This document shows, piece by piece, positions 49,080 through 60,399 of a DNA stretch of 64,000 bases. The notes below the pieces were generated by a model. The model had not been told where the DNA came from and did not search any database. It saw nothing but the letters and a program-made list of their open reading frames with translations. The position numbers were made by a program, and so were the translations under genes. The number at the start of each line of letters is the position of its first letter. The stretch's first letter is position 1. The stretch lies in assembly GCA_947069175.1 (NCBI GenBank), contig CAMTDV010000028.1:69486157-69550156 (forward strand). Reading direction: 5' to 3'. Source of the stretch: Scalesia atractyloides (Eukaryota > Streptophyta > Magnoliopsida > Asterales > Asteraceae).

Positions 49080-50586
49080 CTTGGAAGGAGGCAATGAAAG
49101 AAGACTCTTGGGTCGAAGCCATACAGGAAGAACTTCAGCAGTTTTAGAAGTTGGGTGTGTGGAAGTTAGTTGACAGACCTGATAACTACAAGAAGATTGG
49201 TACACGATGGGTGTACAAATGCAAGAAGGATGACCGAGGTGTTGTTGTGAGAAACAAAGCGCGATTGGTTGTCCAGGGCTTTAATCAGGTAGAAGGCATT
49301 GATTACAATGAAGTTTATGCAACGGTTGTACGACTTGAGCCCATAAGAATTTTCTTGGCTTATGCATCCTACAAGAAGTTCACCGTTTATCAAATGGATG
49401 TGAAGAGTGCTTTTCTTCATGGTGTGGTTGAGGAAGAGGTATATGTTGAGCAACCGCCAGGTTTTGAAGATCCAATCCATCCTGACAAGGTTTGGCTTCT
49501 CAACAAGGCGTTATATGGTCTTCATCAAGCTCCAAGGGCTTGGTATGAAATGTTGTCTACCTAACTTCTAAAGAATGGTTTTCGACGAGAATTCATTGAC
49601 TGTACTCACTTCATCAAGGAAAGGAACGAGGATTTGCAGCTAGTGCAAGTATATGTTGATGATATTATTTTTGGGTCTACCAACCAACGAATGTGCAAAG
49701 AATTCGAGCAGGTTATGCAGGAGAAGTTTGAGATGAGCGCCATGGAGAAATGACTTTCTTTTTAGGTTTTCAAGTTCAGCAATCAAAGGAAGGAATCTTC
49801 ATTCATCAAACCAAGTACGTCGGGGATATTCTCAAGCGATTTCAAATGGAAGACTCAAAGCTTTTGGGAACTCCATTAGCTCAGAATCATGGGATTACTC
49901 CTGACGAAATGGGTGAACATGTGGAACCATCGCTCTACCGTGCTATGATCAGATCTCTCATGTATCTTACTGCTTCAAGACCCGATATAATGTACCCAAC
50001 ATGTCTTTTGGCGCGCTACCAGTCTAGTCCAAAATTTTCTCATTTGATAGCTGTGAAAAGAATCTATCGTTATTTAAAGGGTCGCCCGGACACTGGTCTC
50101 TGGTACCCTAAGGATGATAACTTTAATCTAACAGCATTCAGTGATTCTGATCATGGTGGTTGCAAGATCGATGCAAAGTCAACATCAGCAGGATGTCAGT
50201 TTTTGGGAAATCGCCTAGTTACGTGGCAATGCAAAAGTTAGACTTGTGTAGCTACATCAACCTGTGAAGCTGAGTATATTTCGGCTTCTAGTTGCTGCTC
50301 GCAGGTTCTATGGATTCAACAGCAAATGCGCGAGTACGGTTTTGAATTTCAACTACTCCTATTTTTGTTGATAACGAAGCTGCTTTATAGATCACTCGTA
50401 ATCCTGTACAGCACTCAAAAACCAAACACATTGAAATCAAGTATCATGTCATACGCGATTGCTATGAAAAGAAACTTATCAATGTTGTTAAAATCCACAC
50501 TTACCACCAACGTGCCGACCTGTTTACCAAAGCTTTTGATAAGTCACGTTTTGATTATCTTCTATTGGTCAATAGCATCAACGTGA
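49080..50586 (+). pseudogene. Outer copia reverse transcriptase and RNase H
   Basis: RT blocks WKLVDRPDNYKKIGTRWVYK, NKARLVVQGFNQVEGIDY, YQMDVKSAFLHG, and the catalytic YVDDIIFGST at about 49652-49681. RNase H follows with TAFSDSDHGGCK, a stop at 50239, then CEAEYISASSCCSQVLWI. Frame breaks near 49562 and 49750. The region after 50340 is shifted. Confidence 0.9.
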
Positions 50587-52668
50587 AACCCAAGTAAATC
50601 TTCTTTGGCTAAACAGTTATTGTAAATATTTTTCTAAAATCTAAAACTACAAAAAGATTTTCCATTTTTCTTAGTTTGATTTTTAGGGGGAGAAGTTTTC
50701 AAGAAAATACAAAAACATCAGAAAAATGCAAAAATACAAAAATATGTCTTTTATTTATTTACCTTCTATATTTAAGGGGGAGAAAGTTTCAGAAAAATAC
50801 AAAAACAATAGAAAACCAAAAATTAAAATTGAGTTTCTTGGAAAGATAAGTGAAGATGATGAAATACATCGGTAATCTGTCAAAAATAGTCAAAAGCATA
50901 AAAAGAAGATTGATAAGTAGCTTTACTAATGATGTGTCGGTAGGCTCATAATCAGACTAAAACATACAGGTTGATATAAACATAACGGACAGAACGTCAG
51001 GTGGGAACCATTCATTGGCATATGGTCTTGGTACCAAAATTTTGTTTGATAGTATGTCGAGATTCTTAGATATGCGGTCTTTATGCTTGCTTATCATCTG
51101 GGTATCATGGTTGAATCTTTTATTGAAAATAATGGTGACGCAAGTCTAGAACTTCCATGATACCATACGTACGTGTACATACTGCATTCGACCAACAATA
51201 AGTGATAAACATATCACATTCACCCCAAAAATAAGTGATAAAATATCACAGTTTATGTGTGAGCTAAGTTCATCTCTTTGTCGGTACGATGGTACTAACC
51301 TGTGCACGGAATTACTCTTGTGCCCTGCATGCATATGAAAATCAAGTTCCTCATCAATAAGTGATTTAATCACATTGTTTTCAGTCAAAACAAGTGAGTA
51401 TCTCACATCATATATATACGTTAAAACAGATGATAAAGCAGTATACTCACTGGTAAGATTTTCTCTCGTGCATATCTTGATACGGGAATGTGTCGTGAAA
51501 TGGTTGAACACCGGTTAGTAAGTATAATTCATACTTTAATCATATCTCCTAATCTTGATTACATCTGATAAGTTGAGCTTACGTGGACAACAATACCGAT
51601 AATCATAGTTGAATACTTATATGTTTAATTTTGAAGTTTAAACAAAAAAAATATCGTTTTTGACAAGATTAAAAAGCTGGTATGATTCTCTTACCTTGAA
51701 ACTCTAAAAAGATTGTCTAGTAAATAGCTTATAGTTTATTCTTATGTGTTTTACAGTTTAGTTTACTTAGTTGTTTAAATAAATTATTTATTTTGGAAAT
51801 CAGCCAAAGTTGAAGCTCAAAAAGTTTTCTTCCAAGATACGCTAGAAAACCATTCGCTTTGTTATCACAATTTCATAAAGTAATTTCTTGCAATGAGTAA
51901 ACCCATCTCAAAGAAACAAATCTGTTTAAAAGCACTTTTCCTAACATAACTTTGTGATTTGTGTGGATATGTGCAAAGTTCTAAACAGGTCAACAAAAAA
52001 CCTAAGGTCCTCGGAGAACTTAAATCCAGTTTTTGAAAAACTTGGATTCGTATGAATCAGAGGTATTTCGTACGAGTGTGTGTATCTCGTACGAATGGAC
52101 CAATGATGGTTCGTACGAACGGAAGTGCTTCGCACGATCCAAGGGTATTTCGTGCGAGCATGATGTGGTATAAAAGGAAATGAAGTTCTGTGATAGAATT
52201 TCTGTTTCACTTTGCTCACGTCATCTTTACATCTCCCTTTAAGTTGTTATTTATATCCTTGAGGTATGTTTGAAATAAACAACTTTAACATTATCTGACT
52301 TCATGACATTAGAACCACAAACTTTAAGAAAAGAAATCCTTAACGAAAAATAAGTTTTTCAGAAATAATCTAATCTTAAAGTTGGTTGCACAAACAGATA
52401 ACCTTAATTCGCATGAGTAAACAATCGTTCGCACGAAGTAAGCTTTGACTCGCAACGAGCCACTTACTCGTATGAATAAGTAACTTATTTGACTTGGTAA
52501 TTTGTTTGTTAAAATCAGTTGTTTTTCGTACGAATTGATTGTTATTTGTACGAGTCAGTATTTCTTCGTTCAGGGAATATATACATATGAAAAATTGAAA
52601 TAAATTTTTTCGTGTATATTCCCTGATAAATTTATGTTCTAATTATAATTGACTTTTGAGTACAGAAT
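50587..52668 (+). other. Outer copia post-pol region: purine tracts and hairpins
   Basis: No conserved ORF. Two tracts tttagggggagaag (50684) and ttaagggggagaaa (50772) look like extra polypurine tracts. 50930-51140 and 51410-51500 align with 56755-56960 and 57200-57270 of the inner element, so this part is an ancient shared feature. Four perfect mini-hairpins lie at 51202-51406. tcgtacga-type motifs recur at 52045-52160 and 52410-52570. Confidence 0.7.
51202..51406. other. Four small perfect hairpins with compensating stems
   Basis: gtgata-aaca-tatcac (51202-51217), gtgata-aaa-tatcac (51235-51249), gtgat-tta-atcac (51361-51373), gtgag-tat-ctcac (51394-51406). Each follows an a(a)ta or aca context and starts aagtga. 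The last has G:C in place of T:A, with both arms changed. Confidence 0.7.
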
Positions 52669-52933
52669 GGAACAAAAAGAACATAAAAAAAAACCAGAAA
52701 CGAAGAGAACTGATAAGTCAGAAGTTGAAATCATGTCAGAGTCAAGACACAACATGGTGGCCTACTTGGATCCGGTAGACAAATTCGCTGAGTACAACGG
52801 TATAATGAAGTTCTTGCGCAATTCAAGGATACATCATGCTATCAAGCACAAGACTACAGTGTACAAGACGTTGATCAAGGAATTTTGGGATTCAGCTAAA
52901 GTCATTGAAGTTAATGGGAAGGAAGTTATCCAC
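52669..52933 (+). pseudogene. Post-pol extra ORF of outer copia, first part
   Basis: Start MEQKEHKKKPETKRTDKSEV, then FAEYNGIMKFLRNSRIHHAI and VYKTLIKEFWDSAKVIEV. This resembles the extra ORF often found behind or near copia pol in Asteraceae genomes and wrongly annotated there as various cellular proteins (from memory). It is cut after codon 88 by the inner element, and the frame resumes in phase at 58565. Function unknown. Confidence 0.65.
52929..52933. other. Target site duplication TCCAC of the inner element
   Basis: tccac at 52929-52933 and again at 58565-58569, a perfect 5-bp duplication on both sides of the TG...CA ends. Confidence 0.9.
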
Positions 52934-53362
52934 TGTTAGGTCCTAGAAGTGTGAGACTGAAGCATCAAATATACGCAACGGTCTATGGTAGCTAACTGGG
53001 TTAGTTTGCGTTAGGTTTGGACCTTTATAGGTCATTTGGGCATGCCATAGGCCATGTGGGCCAGGCAACCCATAGGCAAGCCCATTAGAGTTATGCCTTA
53101 CCCTAGGTATATAAGCTAAGCTTATGTTATTTCTAGGGTTAAGTTTTGGGGTAGACTATTAGGTTTTCTCTAGAGAACCTCCATCTTGTACCAGACGGTT
53201 TTGCTTGTTGAAGTAATAGAATCGTGTGCAAGGTATTAAAGTGATTTTGTTATTATTCTTCATTGTTTCGAACATTTCCTGAATCGTCATCAAGTTTGGA
53301 TTCCACCCATCCTTGGTGATCAGTGTGATATCAGTGTCAGATCCGGATTACTGGGACTTACA
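52934..53362 (+). repeat. 5' LTR of inner element
   Basis: TGTTAGGTCCTAGAAG...GGGACTTACA; TATA box tatataa at 53108. Same length as the 3' LTR, with a scatter of mostly transition differences. Confidence 0.92.
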
Positions 53363-53380
53363 AGTGGTATCAGAGCATGT
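53363..53380 (+). other. Primer-binding site of inner element
   Basis: agtggtatcagagcatg follows the LTR by one base; tRNA-Met type. Confidence 0.85.
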
Positions 53381-53439
53381 TTGAACCTGCTTTCCAGGCT
53401 CAGATCTGATATTACATGATTCTGTTTGGTTTTTACTGA

Positions 53440-54000
53440 AGAACACGAAGAACACGAAGAAGATTCAAGCATTTCGAATCAACATTCAAGGATTTCGGAT
53501 TTTCTGGTTGCATTTCGGATTGTTTCGGATTAATGTGCTGCATTTCGGATAAAAATCTTGAATTTCTGATAGATTTCGGATAAATCTTCAAGGATTTCGG
53601 ATAATAAATTTTCAAGGATTTCGGATAATCTTCAAAGATTTCGGATAATCATCAAAGATTCGGATTCGTAACTGTTCTGAATTCGGATAGACTTTCATTC
53701 CTGATCAGGCTCTTATTCCGGATCTGTTTCTCCATTTCGGATTTATCCGAGTTACTGTTGCTATGTATCTGATAGCACTCCGGATTACTGTTCAGGATTC
53801 TCACTGTTGCTGTGTATCAGATAGCATTCCGGATTACTGTTCTGGATTCTCATTTCGGACTGAATCAGTGCATCTCGGATTCCATCTCGGATACTATTCC
53901 GAATCACCATCTCGGATTAGCATCTAGGATCAATGTTTGAGATTCCATCTCGGATTGTTAATCCGAGTTACTATTCCGAATTTGGTACTGTTCCGAGTTG
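53440..54000 (+). repeat. Leader array of TTTCGGAT-type motifs
   Basis: About eighteen CGGAT cores, mostly as atttcggat or ctccggatt, plus reverse forms (atccgag), in 560 bp, without regular spacing. Non-coding leader between primer-binding site and gag. Confidence 0.75.
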
Positions 54001-54352
54001 TACCCAAAAAGGTGGAAAGTTAACCAGCTGACGTAACTGGAGTTAAACGTTTTCACACACAGAATTTGATCCATAGACAATCTTAACAAACCGGTTTCAC
54101 GATTATACTCGTGTGTTTAGGGCAAAAAAAGGCACGAAAATTCCTAAAATCACTATCGGACAGTATATATCGTTGGAATCGTATCGTCGAGACGAGTCTA
54201 ACGGTACATTTTGGTAAAATCAGTTTTCGGACATTTTTTATCGTGTTTACCGGTCCGGTTTCAATTATCCGAAGATGTTTGCAGCCCAAACTCAGCACTC
54301 TAACATAGCTCTTAGTCAAGCATAAAATCAAAACCCAAGCCTGCGGGATGAA

Positions 54353-56088
54353 GTGAAGGAAAAGCTGAATGAGTTTATCAGAGATTACAATGTTGATCCG
54401 GTTGCTAACTATGTGATGCGTTTGCATGAATGTGGGAGGCATAAAGAGGAAGTAAGAAATGCGATGGATAGCTTCTTGGGTGATGATAAAGACTTCTTTG
54501 TTTCTTGGTTGTTGGATCATTTACAATCAAACCAAGATCTCAAAGATCTATATGCAAAATCAACTGAGTCTATTTCTGAAGAAGTATCTGAGCAGAAACC
54601 TCAAGCCCAGCAAGCAGCAATCAGCAGCCCAGCACCCCAAACTCGACCTCAAGCCCAAACTAACGCTGACAAATCAAGCTCACCCATTGACACAGTCAAC
54701 TATATTTTATGCACTGAACCTAGCAGGAATAGGGTTGCTCAACTCAGGGCTCTTAATTCCAAAATGACCGATGAATACAACAATGCAATGGCTCAGTGCA
54801 TCAGTCTTCGAGAAAGTAACAAGTTACTCAAAGAAAAGGTTGAAGCTCAAAATAAAGACATAGCTCAGCTCCACCTGGACGTAAATCAACAGTAATGTTG
54901 GGTCCATGATTACAAAACCAAATTAGATTCAAAAACCATGGAATGCGACTTGGTAAAAGTTGAGCTGGAACTTCTTACTGGAAAATATCAACAAAAGGAA
55001 GTTAATATAAAGAAGTTTGATACATCCAGCAAGCTTGTTCAAGACGTGTGCAATTTGCAGCTAGCATATAAGGGGAACAAAGGGAAGGGTTTGGGATTAA
55101 TCAGGTTGCCCCACCGTATAATCATAATTACACAACAATGCCTGAAAACGACGAAGATATTGAAAAAGCACAGCATATGCTGTACGCCAAACCAAGTGAT
55201 TATACTTTAGACACACAGGAACCATCTTATGCTGTTGACTCTTCTAATGAGTCAGCTAATGAAGAGAGAGCTGATGTGAACAAGGCTACAAGTGCGCAAA
55301 CTAAATAATCTGAACCTTTTGCTACTGATGAAAAAGTTCAGAGCAAGCTAAAAGAAAAGAAAAGAGCAAGTCGAAGATGAAGAAAGCAGAAGTCCAAACG
55401 TCAAGAACAATCACGCTCTCCAAAATCATCAGTAGGCAGCAATAGCCCTCAAAAGGCTAATGTTGTGAAAAATGCTTTTGTTAAGCCGGTCATTAATGGC
55501 AAATGTGAAAAATATGTTTTTGACCATGCTAGCAAAGCTTTTGGAAAGGTTGGGGAGATTTCTAAAGAAGACTTGCAGTCTAAACAAAACAAGAAAAATC
55601 AAAAGAAATCTCCACAACAGAAGAAGGCCCTTGCAAATGACAAGTATAAACATCCAAATTCTTTTTCGTCAGCTAGACATGTGCAAGGAAGGCGAGCACA
55701 GAAGGGATCAGTTCATCCTTTAAGGCCTGCACGAGCAAATCAAGCTGATCAGAATGCTTTACATGTGAAGAAACAAACGTGCTTCAATTGTGGCATTCCT
55801 GGTCACATTGCTCGAAACTGTACACATGGTCCCCATGTTCCGTGTCATGCTAAAAGTCAGAAGGTTACACCAAAGAATAACAATCATTCCAAGCCGATGA
55901 AGGTATCATCACCTAAGGCAATGAAGAATGTGAATTCCAAAGTTAAACCATCTGATGGGGATTGGAATGTTGCCAAAAACAAACGCAAGGTTGTTCAGAA
56001 ACAAAAAACTTTTTCTAAAACGACTAAACCTGAAACAACCAAAGTTTCTCAATCAAAGGCAATAACCACGTTTGTTAAACCGAAATAG
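54353..56088 (+). pseudogene. Inner element gag with zinc knuckle
   Basis: 54353-54895 reads MKEKLNEFIRDYNVDPVANY, LLDHLQSNQDLKDLY, a Gln/Pro linker and a coiled-coil (ALNSKMTDEYNNAMAQ...LLKEKVEAQNKDIAQL), then a stop. 54938-55210 continues. 55465-56088 gives VINGKCEKYVFDHASKAFGK, a Lys/Gln-rich stretch, and the knuckle CFNCGIPGHIARNC at 55780-55821, then a long basic tail. Organisation is like the C-terminal half of the outer gag but clearly diverged. Confidence 0.75.
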
Positions 56089-56199
56089 ATTTGGAAACCC
56101 AATCCAAAGCGGCAACAACATCACCAATCCTTGAAACAAAAGGGGACTTGTGTCTTAAAGAAGCGTCTTATTTTGATGCTTCAGGGAAACCAGGACCAC

Positions 56200-56426
56200 G
56201 ATGGCCTGGGTCCCACTGTCTTACTAATCTCCTTATTTTTCAGGACAACCAAGGAGGAGCTGTTGACAATCTCTGGAATGTTGGTAGCGGTTTTTCCAGG
56301 GATATGAAGGATAACATCTCATTGTTGCAAAAAGGTTCAAATTTTTACGATTGTGATGTTTTCTTTGGAGGAGATGAGGTAAGAAAAGATCAGCGAAAAG
56401 GTACAAATTTGAATTTCGTGCTTTAA
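56200..56426 (+). pseudogene. Inner element protease remnant
   Basis: LWNVGSGFSRDMKDNISLLQ near 56270-56325 is the copia protease active-site region with Asp replaced by Gly-Ser context. The reading frame ends at 56426, and no integrase follows. Confidence 0.55.
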
Positions 56427-58135
56427 TTTTGAAATTGATTAGTTTTTAATCTAATGAAGGAATGTTTAAGAAAAAACAACAAAAATATTTTCCTTTTCCT
56501 TTCGTTCTAAAATTTTGTGCATATGTTTTCTTTATTAGGTAAATTGTGCATAAAGTATGATGCACAAATTTAGGGGGGAAGAGGGCGATATATGTATATA
56601 TGTATTGTTTGAGGGGGAGAAAATTAGAAAAATACAAAAACATTATTTGAAAAAAAAAATAAAAAAAAATCATGGGAAATGAAATGAATATTCGTGATAA
56701 AGGGCGTGACTGACACATGTAAGGTGTCGTAGCTGAAAAGACTAGGATCTAATGTGATATGTCGGTAGGCTTACGCTCAAAGTGATTAAAAGATACTAAG
56801 TGATATAAACATAACGAACTATGTATCTTGTGGGTAACATACCATCGACGTATGATTTCATGGTCTTAAATCTTGCGTTGATAGATACCCAAGTCTGAGG
56901 TTTCGGGTCTTTATGCTGTTGAGTCATCCGGGGATATCTTGGCTGCCCTTTAGTTGCATCTAGATTATATGCAGACCTAGGCACAGTCAAGATATTCTTA
57001 AAAGAGCCAAAATAAAAAGGCCAAAACCTTAGAAGAAAGGAAATTTCATCACGAGAAAATTCCATGTGCTTCAAAAGTCAAACATACCACATAAGGTATA
57101 TGCCTAACCCTCGTCAGATACTATTGGTCACTCTGCTGTACGAAAGTACTAACCTGTTCACCAATAGTCTGATGTTGTAAAAATATAGGATGATCTCAGT
57201 ATACTCACCTGCTACGATGAATCGTTGTGCTTACCTTGATCGCGGGGGTATGTCATGGTATTGGACACACGGGTATTATAGAATAATACTACCTTAAGCA
57301 TATCACGAAGTTGAAAAATGAAAGTTGAGCGTTAAAGATTAAGTGGACAAACATATTGGCAATCACTTAGACCGGTCTGAATAAGTTCGCACTGAAAAGT
57401 GTTCCTTGGTTCGTCTGAAAACGATTTTGATCCCATTGTAATTGTATGCTTGTACTATTGAGTTAGTGTCTTTGTTTATTTGTGTTTCTGTTTATATTCT
57501 TATATTTAAAAAATGAAAATTAGAAAATTCAAAAAAATCCAAAAATAGAGTGCTTTATTTGTTTTATTAAAAATTATTAACCGTTCGTGAAGATTTGACT
57601 AATCGTCAAAGGATGAAAGAAATTTGAATTTTGATCCGAGTACAAGTACTTAGACGTACCAAGTGTTCATGTGGTACTCTCCCTATTGCATAAGAATGTT
57701 TGCTTATAAATTTCTGAGAATTGTGCAGATCTTGATTTAGATCAAGAAACAGGGGTTGCTGAAATTGAGATGTTGTTAGTTACTGACAAAGCATGAAGCA
57801 TCACAACAGCAAAGTGTACCTGAGTCAGAAGAACCAGATTCAAGTCATCTGTGAACCTGCTTGCTTGGAAGCATAAAATTGAAGATGAAAGAGCTGCTGA
57901 GGTTCCTCCTCTCACATTCTTTTGACAAAGATGTTTCAAGCAAAGCTGATCAAGATCCTGATATGAAGCTAACCACAATAGCTGAAGAAAAATACCCAGT
58001 GCTGAGAGTTCGTTGAATTATGAGGTCCATTAAGTATGAGACTGACTTTCACAACACTTGCAGCATAGCGACAACGATAGTCTTGCTGAATTTAATTGCT
58101 ATGAAAGCAATTTGATGCATCAGTCTAGGGGAGAT
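56427..58135 (+). other. Inner element 3' non-coding region
   Basis: Purine tracts atttaggggggaagag (56569) and tgagggggagaaaa (56608). 56755-57270 is homologous to the outer element's post-pol region (ggtaggct, gatataaacataacg, agtatactcac). It lacks the four hairpins. The final tract ctaggggagat (58125-58135) sits against the 3' LTR. Confidence 0.65.
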
Positions 58136-58564
58136 TGTTAGGTCCTAGAAGTGTGAGACTGAAGCATTAAATATATGCAACGGTATATGGCAGCTAACTG
58201 GGTTAGTTTGTGTTAGGTTTGGACCTTTGTAGGTCATTTGGGCGTGCCATAGGCCATGTGGGCCAGGCAAGCCCATAGGCAAGGCCATTAGGGTTATGCC
58301 TTACCCTAGGTATATAAGCTAAGCTTATGTTATTTCTAGGGTTAAGTTTTGGGGTAGACTATTAGGTTTTCTCTAGAGAACCTCCATCTTGTACCAGACG
58401 GTTTTGCTTGTTGAAGTAATAGAATCGTGTGCAAGGTGTTAAAGTGATTTCGTTATTGTTCTTCATTATTTTGAACATTTCCTGAATCATCATCAAGTTT
58501 GGATTCCACCCATCCTTGGTGATCGTGTGATATTAGTGTCAGATCCGGATTACCGGGACTTACA
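58136..58564 (+). repeat. 3' LTR of inner element
   Basis: TGTTAGGTCC...GGGACTTACA, 429 bp, followed by the tccac duplication. Confidence 0.92.
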
Positions 58565-59302
58565 TCCACAAAAAAGTAAACAACTTGGATGTAGATGTGA
58601 CTGCCAAAATCATTAACTCAGTACTGCAGCTTGGTGATGATCCTGAAGCTCCATTCTTAGTGGCGTTGAAGTGTCAACGTGGATGTTTTATGTGTATGAA
58701 GTGTGTCGGAGATTTTCTGGTAGGTCAAATCAACAAAGCATGGTTACCACTCTGATAAAAGTTCTTTCTACATGTTCTAATTCAGTGTTTGAGCAATAGA
58801 CGAAGTGGTTATGACATGGCAAATAACGACTTGGTTGGAATGATGATAGCTTTGACATTGAACAAACTGTTCAGTGTTTCAAAGTATATTTTCGCAAACA
58901 TGAAAGAGAACCCGAGTAGAACTGGTTATGGTGGAAACAAGTTTTGGATGTATCCCCTTTTTCTTCAGATGATCTTATATATACGCAACATCCAATCTTC
59001 CGAAGAATGACAATGATGTTCTAAAAGTAGAAGTTACGATGGAACATTCATTGAAAATCTTTAAAGGTGTTGCAGCAAAACGTTACAAGGAAAGCACTCG
59101 AAGATTGATCTGTTTTCTGGCAAACGACGATTATGTTGCACCAGACAACGATAAGTGGCGCCATGATGACAATGATTCTGATAATAAAGAACCTATCTTG
59201 GAGAAAATGATCAAAGATAGATTTGGTCATAAAAAGGGAAATGGTGATGATGGTGATATTGATGGTAATTGTGGTGCTATAAGTAGGTACTTCAGTTGGT
59301 GA
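58565..59302 (+). pseudogene. Post-pol extra ORF of outer copia, second part
   Basis: Resumes in the same frame after the insertion: KKVNNLDVDVTAKIINSVLQ, FMCMKCVGDFLVGQINKAWL, then past stops near 58756 CLSNRRSGYDMANNDLVGMM and KLFSVSKYIFANMKENPS. The spacing of conserved aromatic and Lys positions matches the Asteraceae extra-ORF family mentioned for part one. 59039-59302 carries an acidic, Asp-rich end in a shifted frame. Confidence 0.6.
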
Positions 59303-59327
59303 CAAGAGTAGAAAGAAACAGAGGAGT

Positions 59328-60268
59328 TTGTCTACGAATACTTCCTCAGCTCAACCTGAAATCATACAACCTACAACCTCACATCAGGAAACTGTACAGG
59401 AACCAGTTGCAGAAACTCAGTCTACCTTTACAATGGAGGAAACTGAACCTGTAATGACGGAACCTGCTACAGCTCCTAAACCACAACCATCAAGTACCAC
59501 AATAGCTGAAAGAATTTCAGCTGAAGATACTCTAGTTCAATCGCAACCTACTCCTTCTTCAGTTCAACAATCCCAACCCAAAGCTCATCAACAAAGTCTA
59601 AACGAGGAAGTCGTTTGTTCTCTGAAATGGATCAAGATAAGAAGGTGGAATTTCTGTTCACTTAGTTGCAAGCTGCAGCAATGCAGATTAACAAGCATTT
59701 AGAATTTATGTCTTCAAACCGAAACACAGCTGTCAAGCAACAATTGGAGATAAATTCTTTGAAAGAGACCGTTAGAAAACAGGATTCTGTAATTGCACTA
59801 TTAAGGAAAGAAAATGAGCAACTAAAAGCTGCAGATGCAGAAAGGGCAACTCAGCTAAATCAGATGAGAGCAGCTGATAACTCTCGGGGAATTGAGTTGA
59901 ACCGACTGAAAGAACGTAGTGCGGCTGTTCAACGATCTGCAGAAATAGTGTCTACTAAGCATAACAACTTGAAGGAATGGTATCATTCTCGTAATGCTAA
60001 ACTGGTGGAAGGCTTCAATGGTATTAAAGATGTCTTTGAAATGAGCAGAAAGCGAGTGAACATTCTGTGGAATGAGAGATGCAAAGCACAGGAGATCAAG
60101 CGTAAACGTGATCAGGATTTTGAAGACCCTGGTATCACTACTGATTCGGCCTCATCCTCGCAGACAAAAGTTTTTGTTCCACCACCAGTGGTAGATTGTA
60201 ATGTGCAGCAGATCGTGACCGATCCAGTTACCTCAAGTGACACTCAAGAGGAAACAGGAAAGGTTTGA
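59328..60268 (+). pseudogene. Coiled-coil C-terminal part of the extra ORF
   Basis: Pro/Gln/Thr-rich linker (59328-59620), then 59666-60268 with heptad-rich sequence LEINSLKETVRKQDSVIALL and RKENEQLKAADAERATQL, ending TDSASSSQTKVF and a stop at 60266. A frame change near 59650 separates the two. A coiled-coil end is also described for the env-like ORF of Sireviruses, which supports the comparison (knowledge of the family). Confidence 0.65.
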
Positions 60269-60326
60269 TGAGTCTGAAAAATAATGAAGACCTGGATCCT
60301 CAATCAACTCTGGATTGATTATCTTT

Positions 60327-60399
60327 AGGGGGAGTTTGTTGATACAACAGGCAGTTCAAGAAATGAAGATCGAAGACCAAGAAACAGCCAAGGGGAGTT
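60327..60399 (+). other. Repeated polypurine tract before the outer 3' LTR
   Basis: aggggga gtttgttgatac at 60327-60345 and aggggagttcgttgatac at 60391-60408: the tract and the LTR start are duplicated 64 bp apart. Multiple polypurine tracts are a known Sirevirus trait. Confidence 0.7.

Larger units (their letters stand above)
52934..58564 (+). mobile_element. Inner non-autonomous copia element with gag but no pol (5.6 kb)
   Basis: Two 429-bp LTRs, tRNA-Met type primer-binding site, a motif-rich leader, a split gag with zinc knuckle, only a scrap of protease, then a post-pol-like tail and a polypurine tract. Integrase, RT and RNase H are missing. Mobilisation by a related autonomous Sirevirus-like element is likely (inference). 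Confidence 0.85.

Noticed and set aside
53440..54000. CRISPR-like array
   Set aside because: Motif units are 7-9 bases with irregular spacing in a plant retroelement leader; no direct repeats of CRISPR length.
54083..54520. 145-codon minus-strand ORF in the inner copia element
   Set aside because: Antisense shadow of the gag start region; no domain, and the plus-strand gag explains the DNA.
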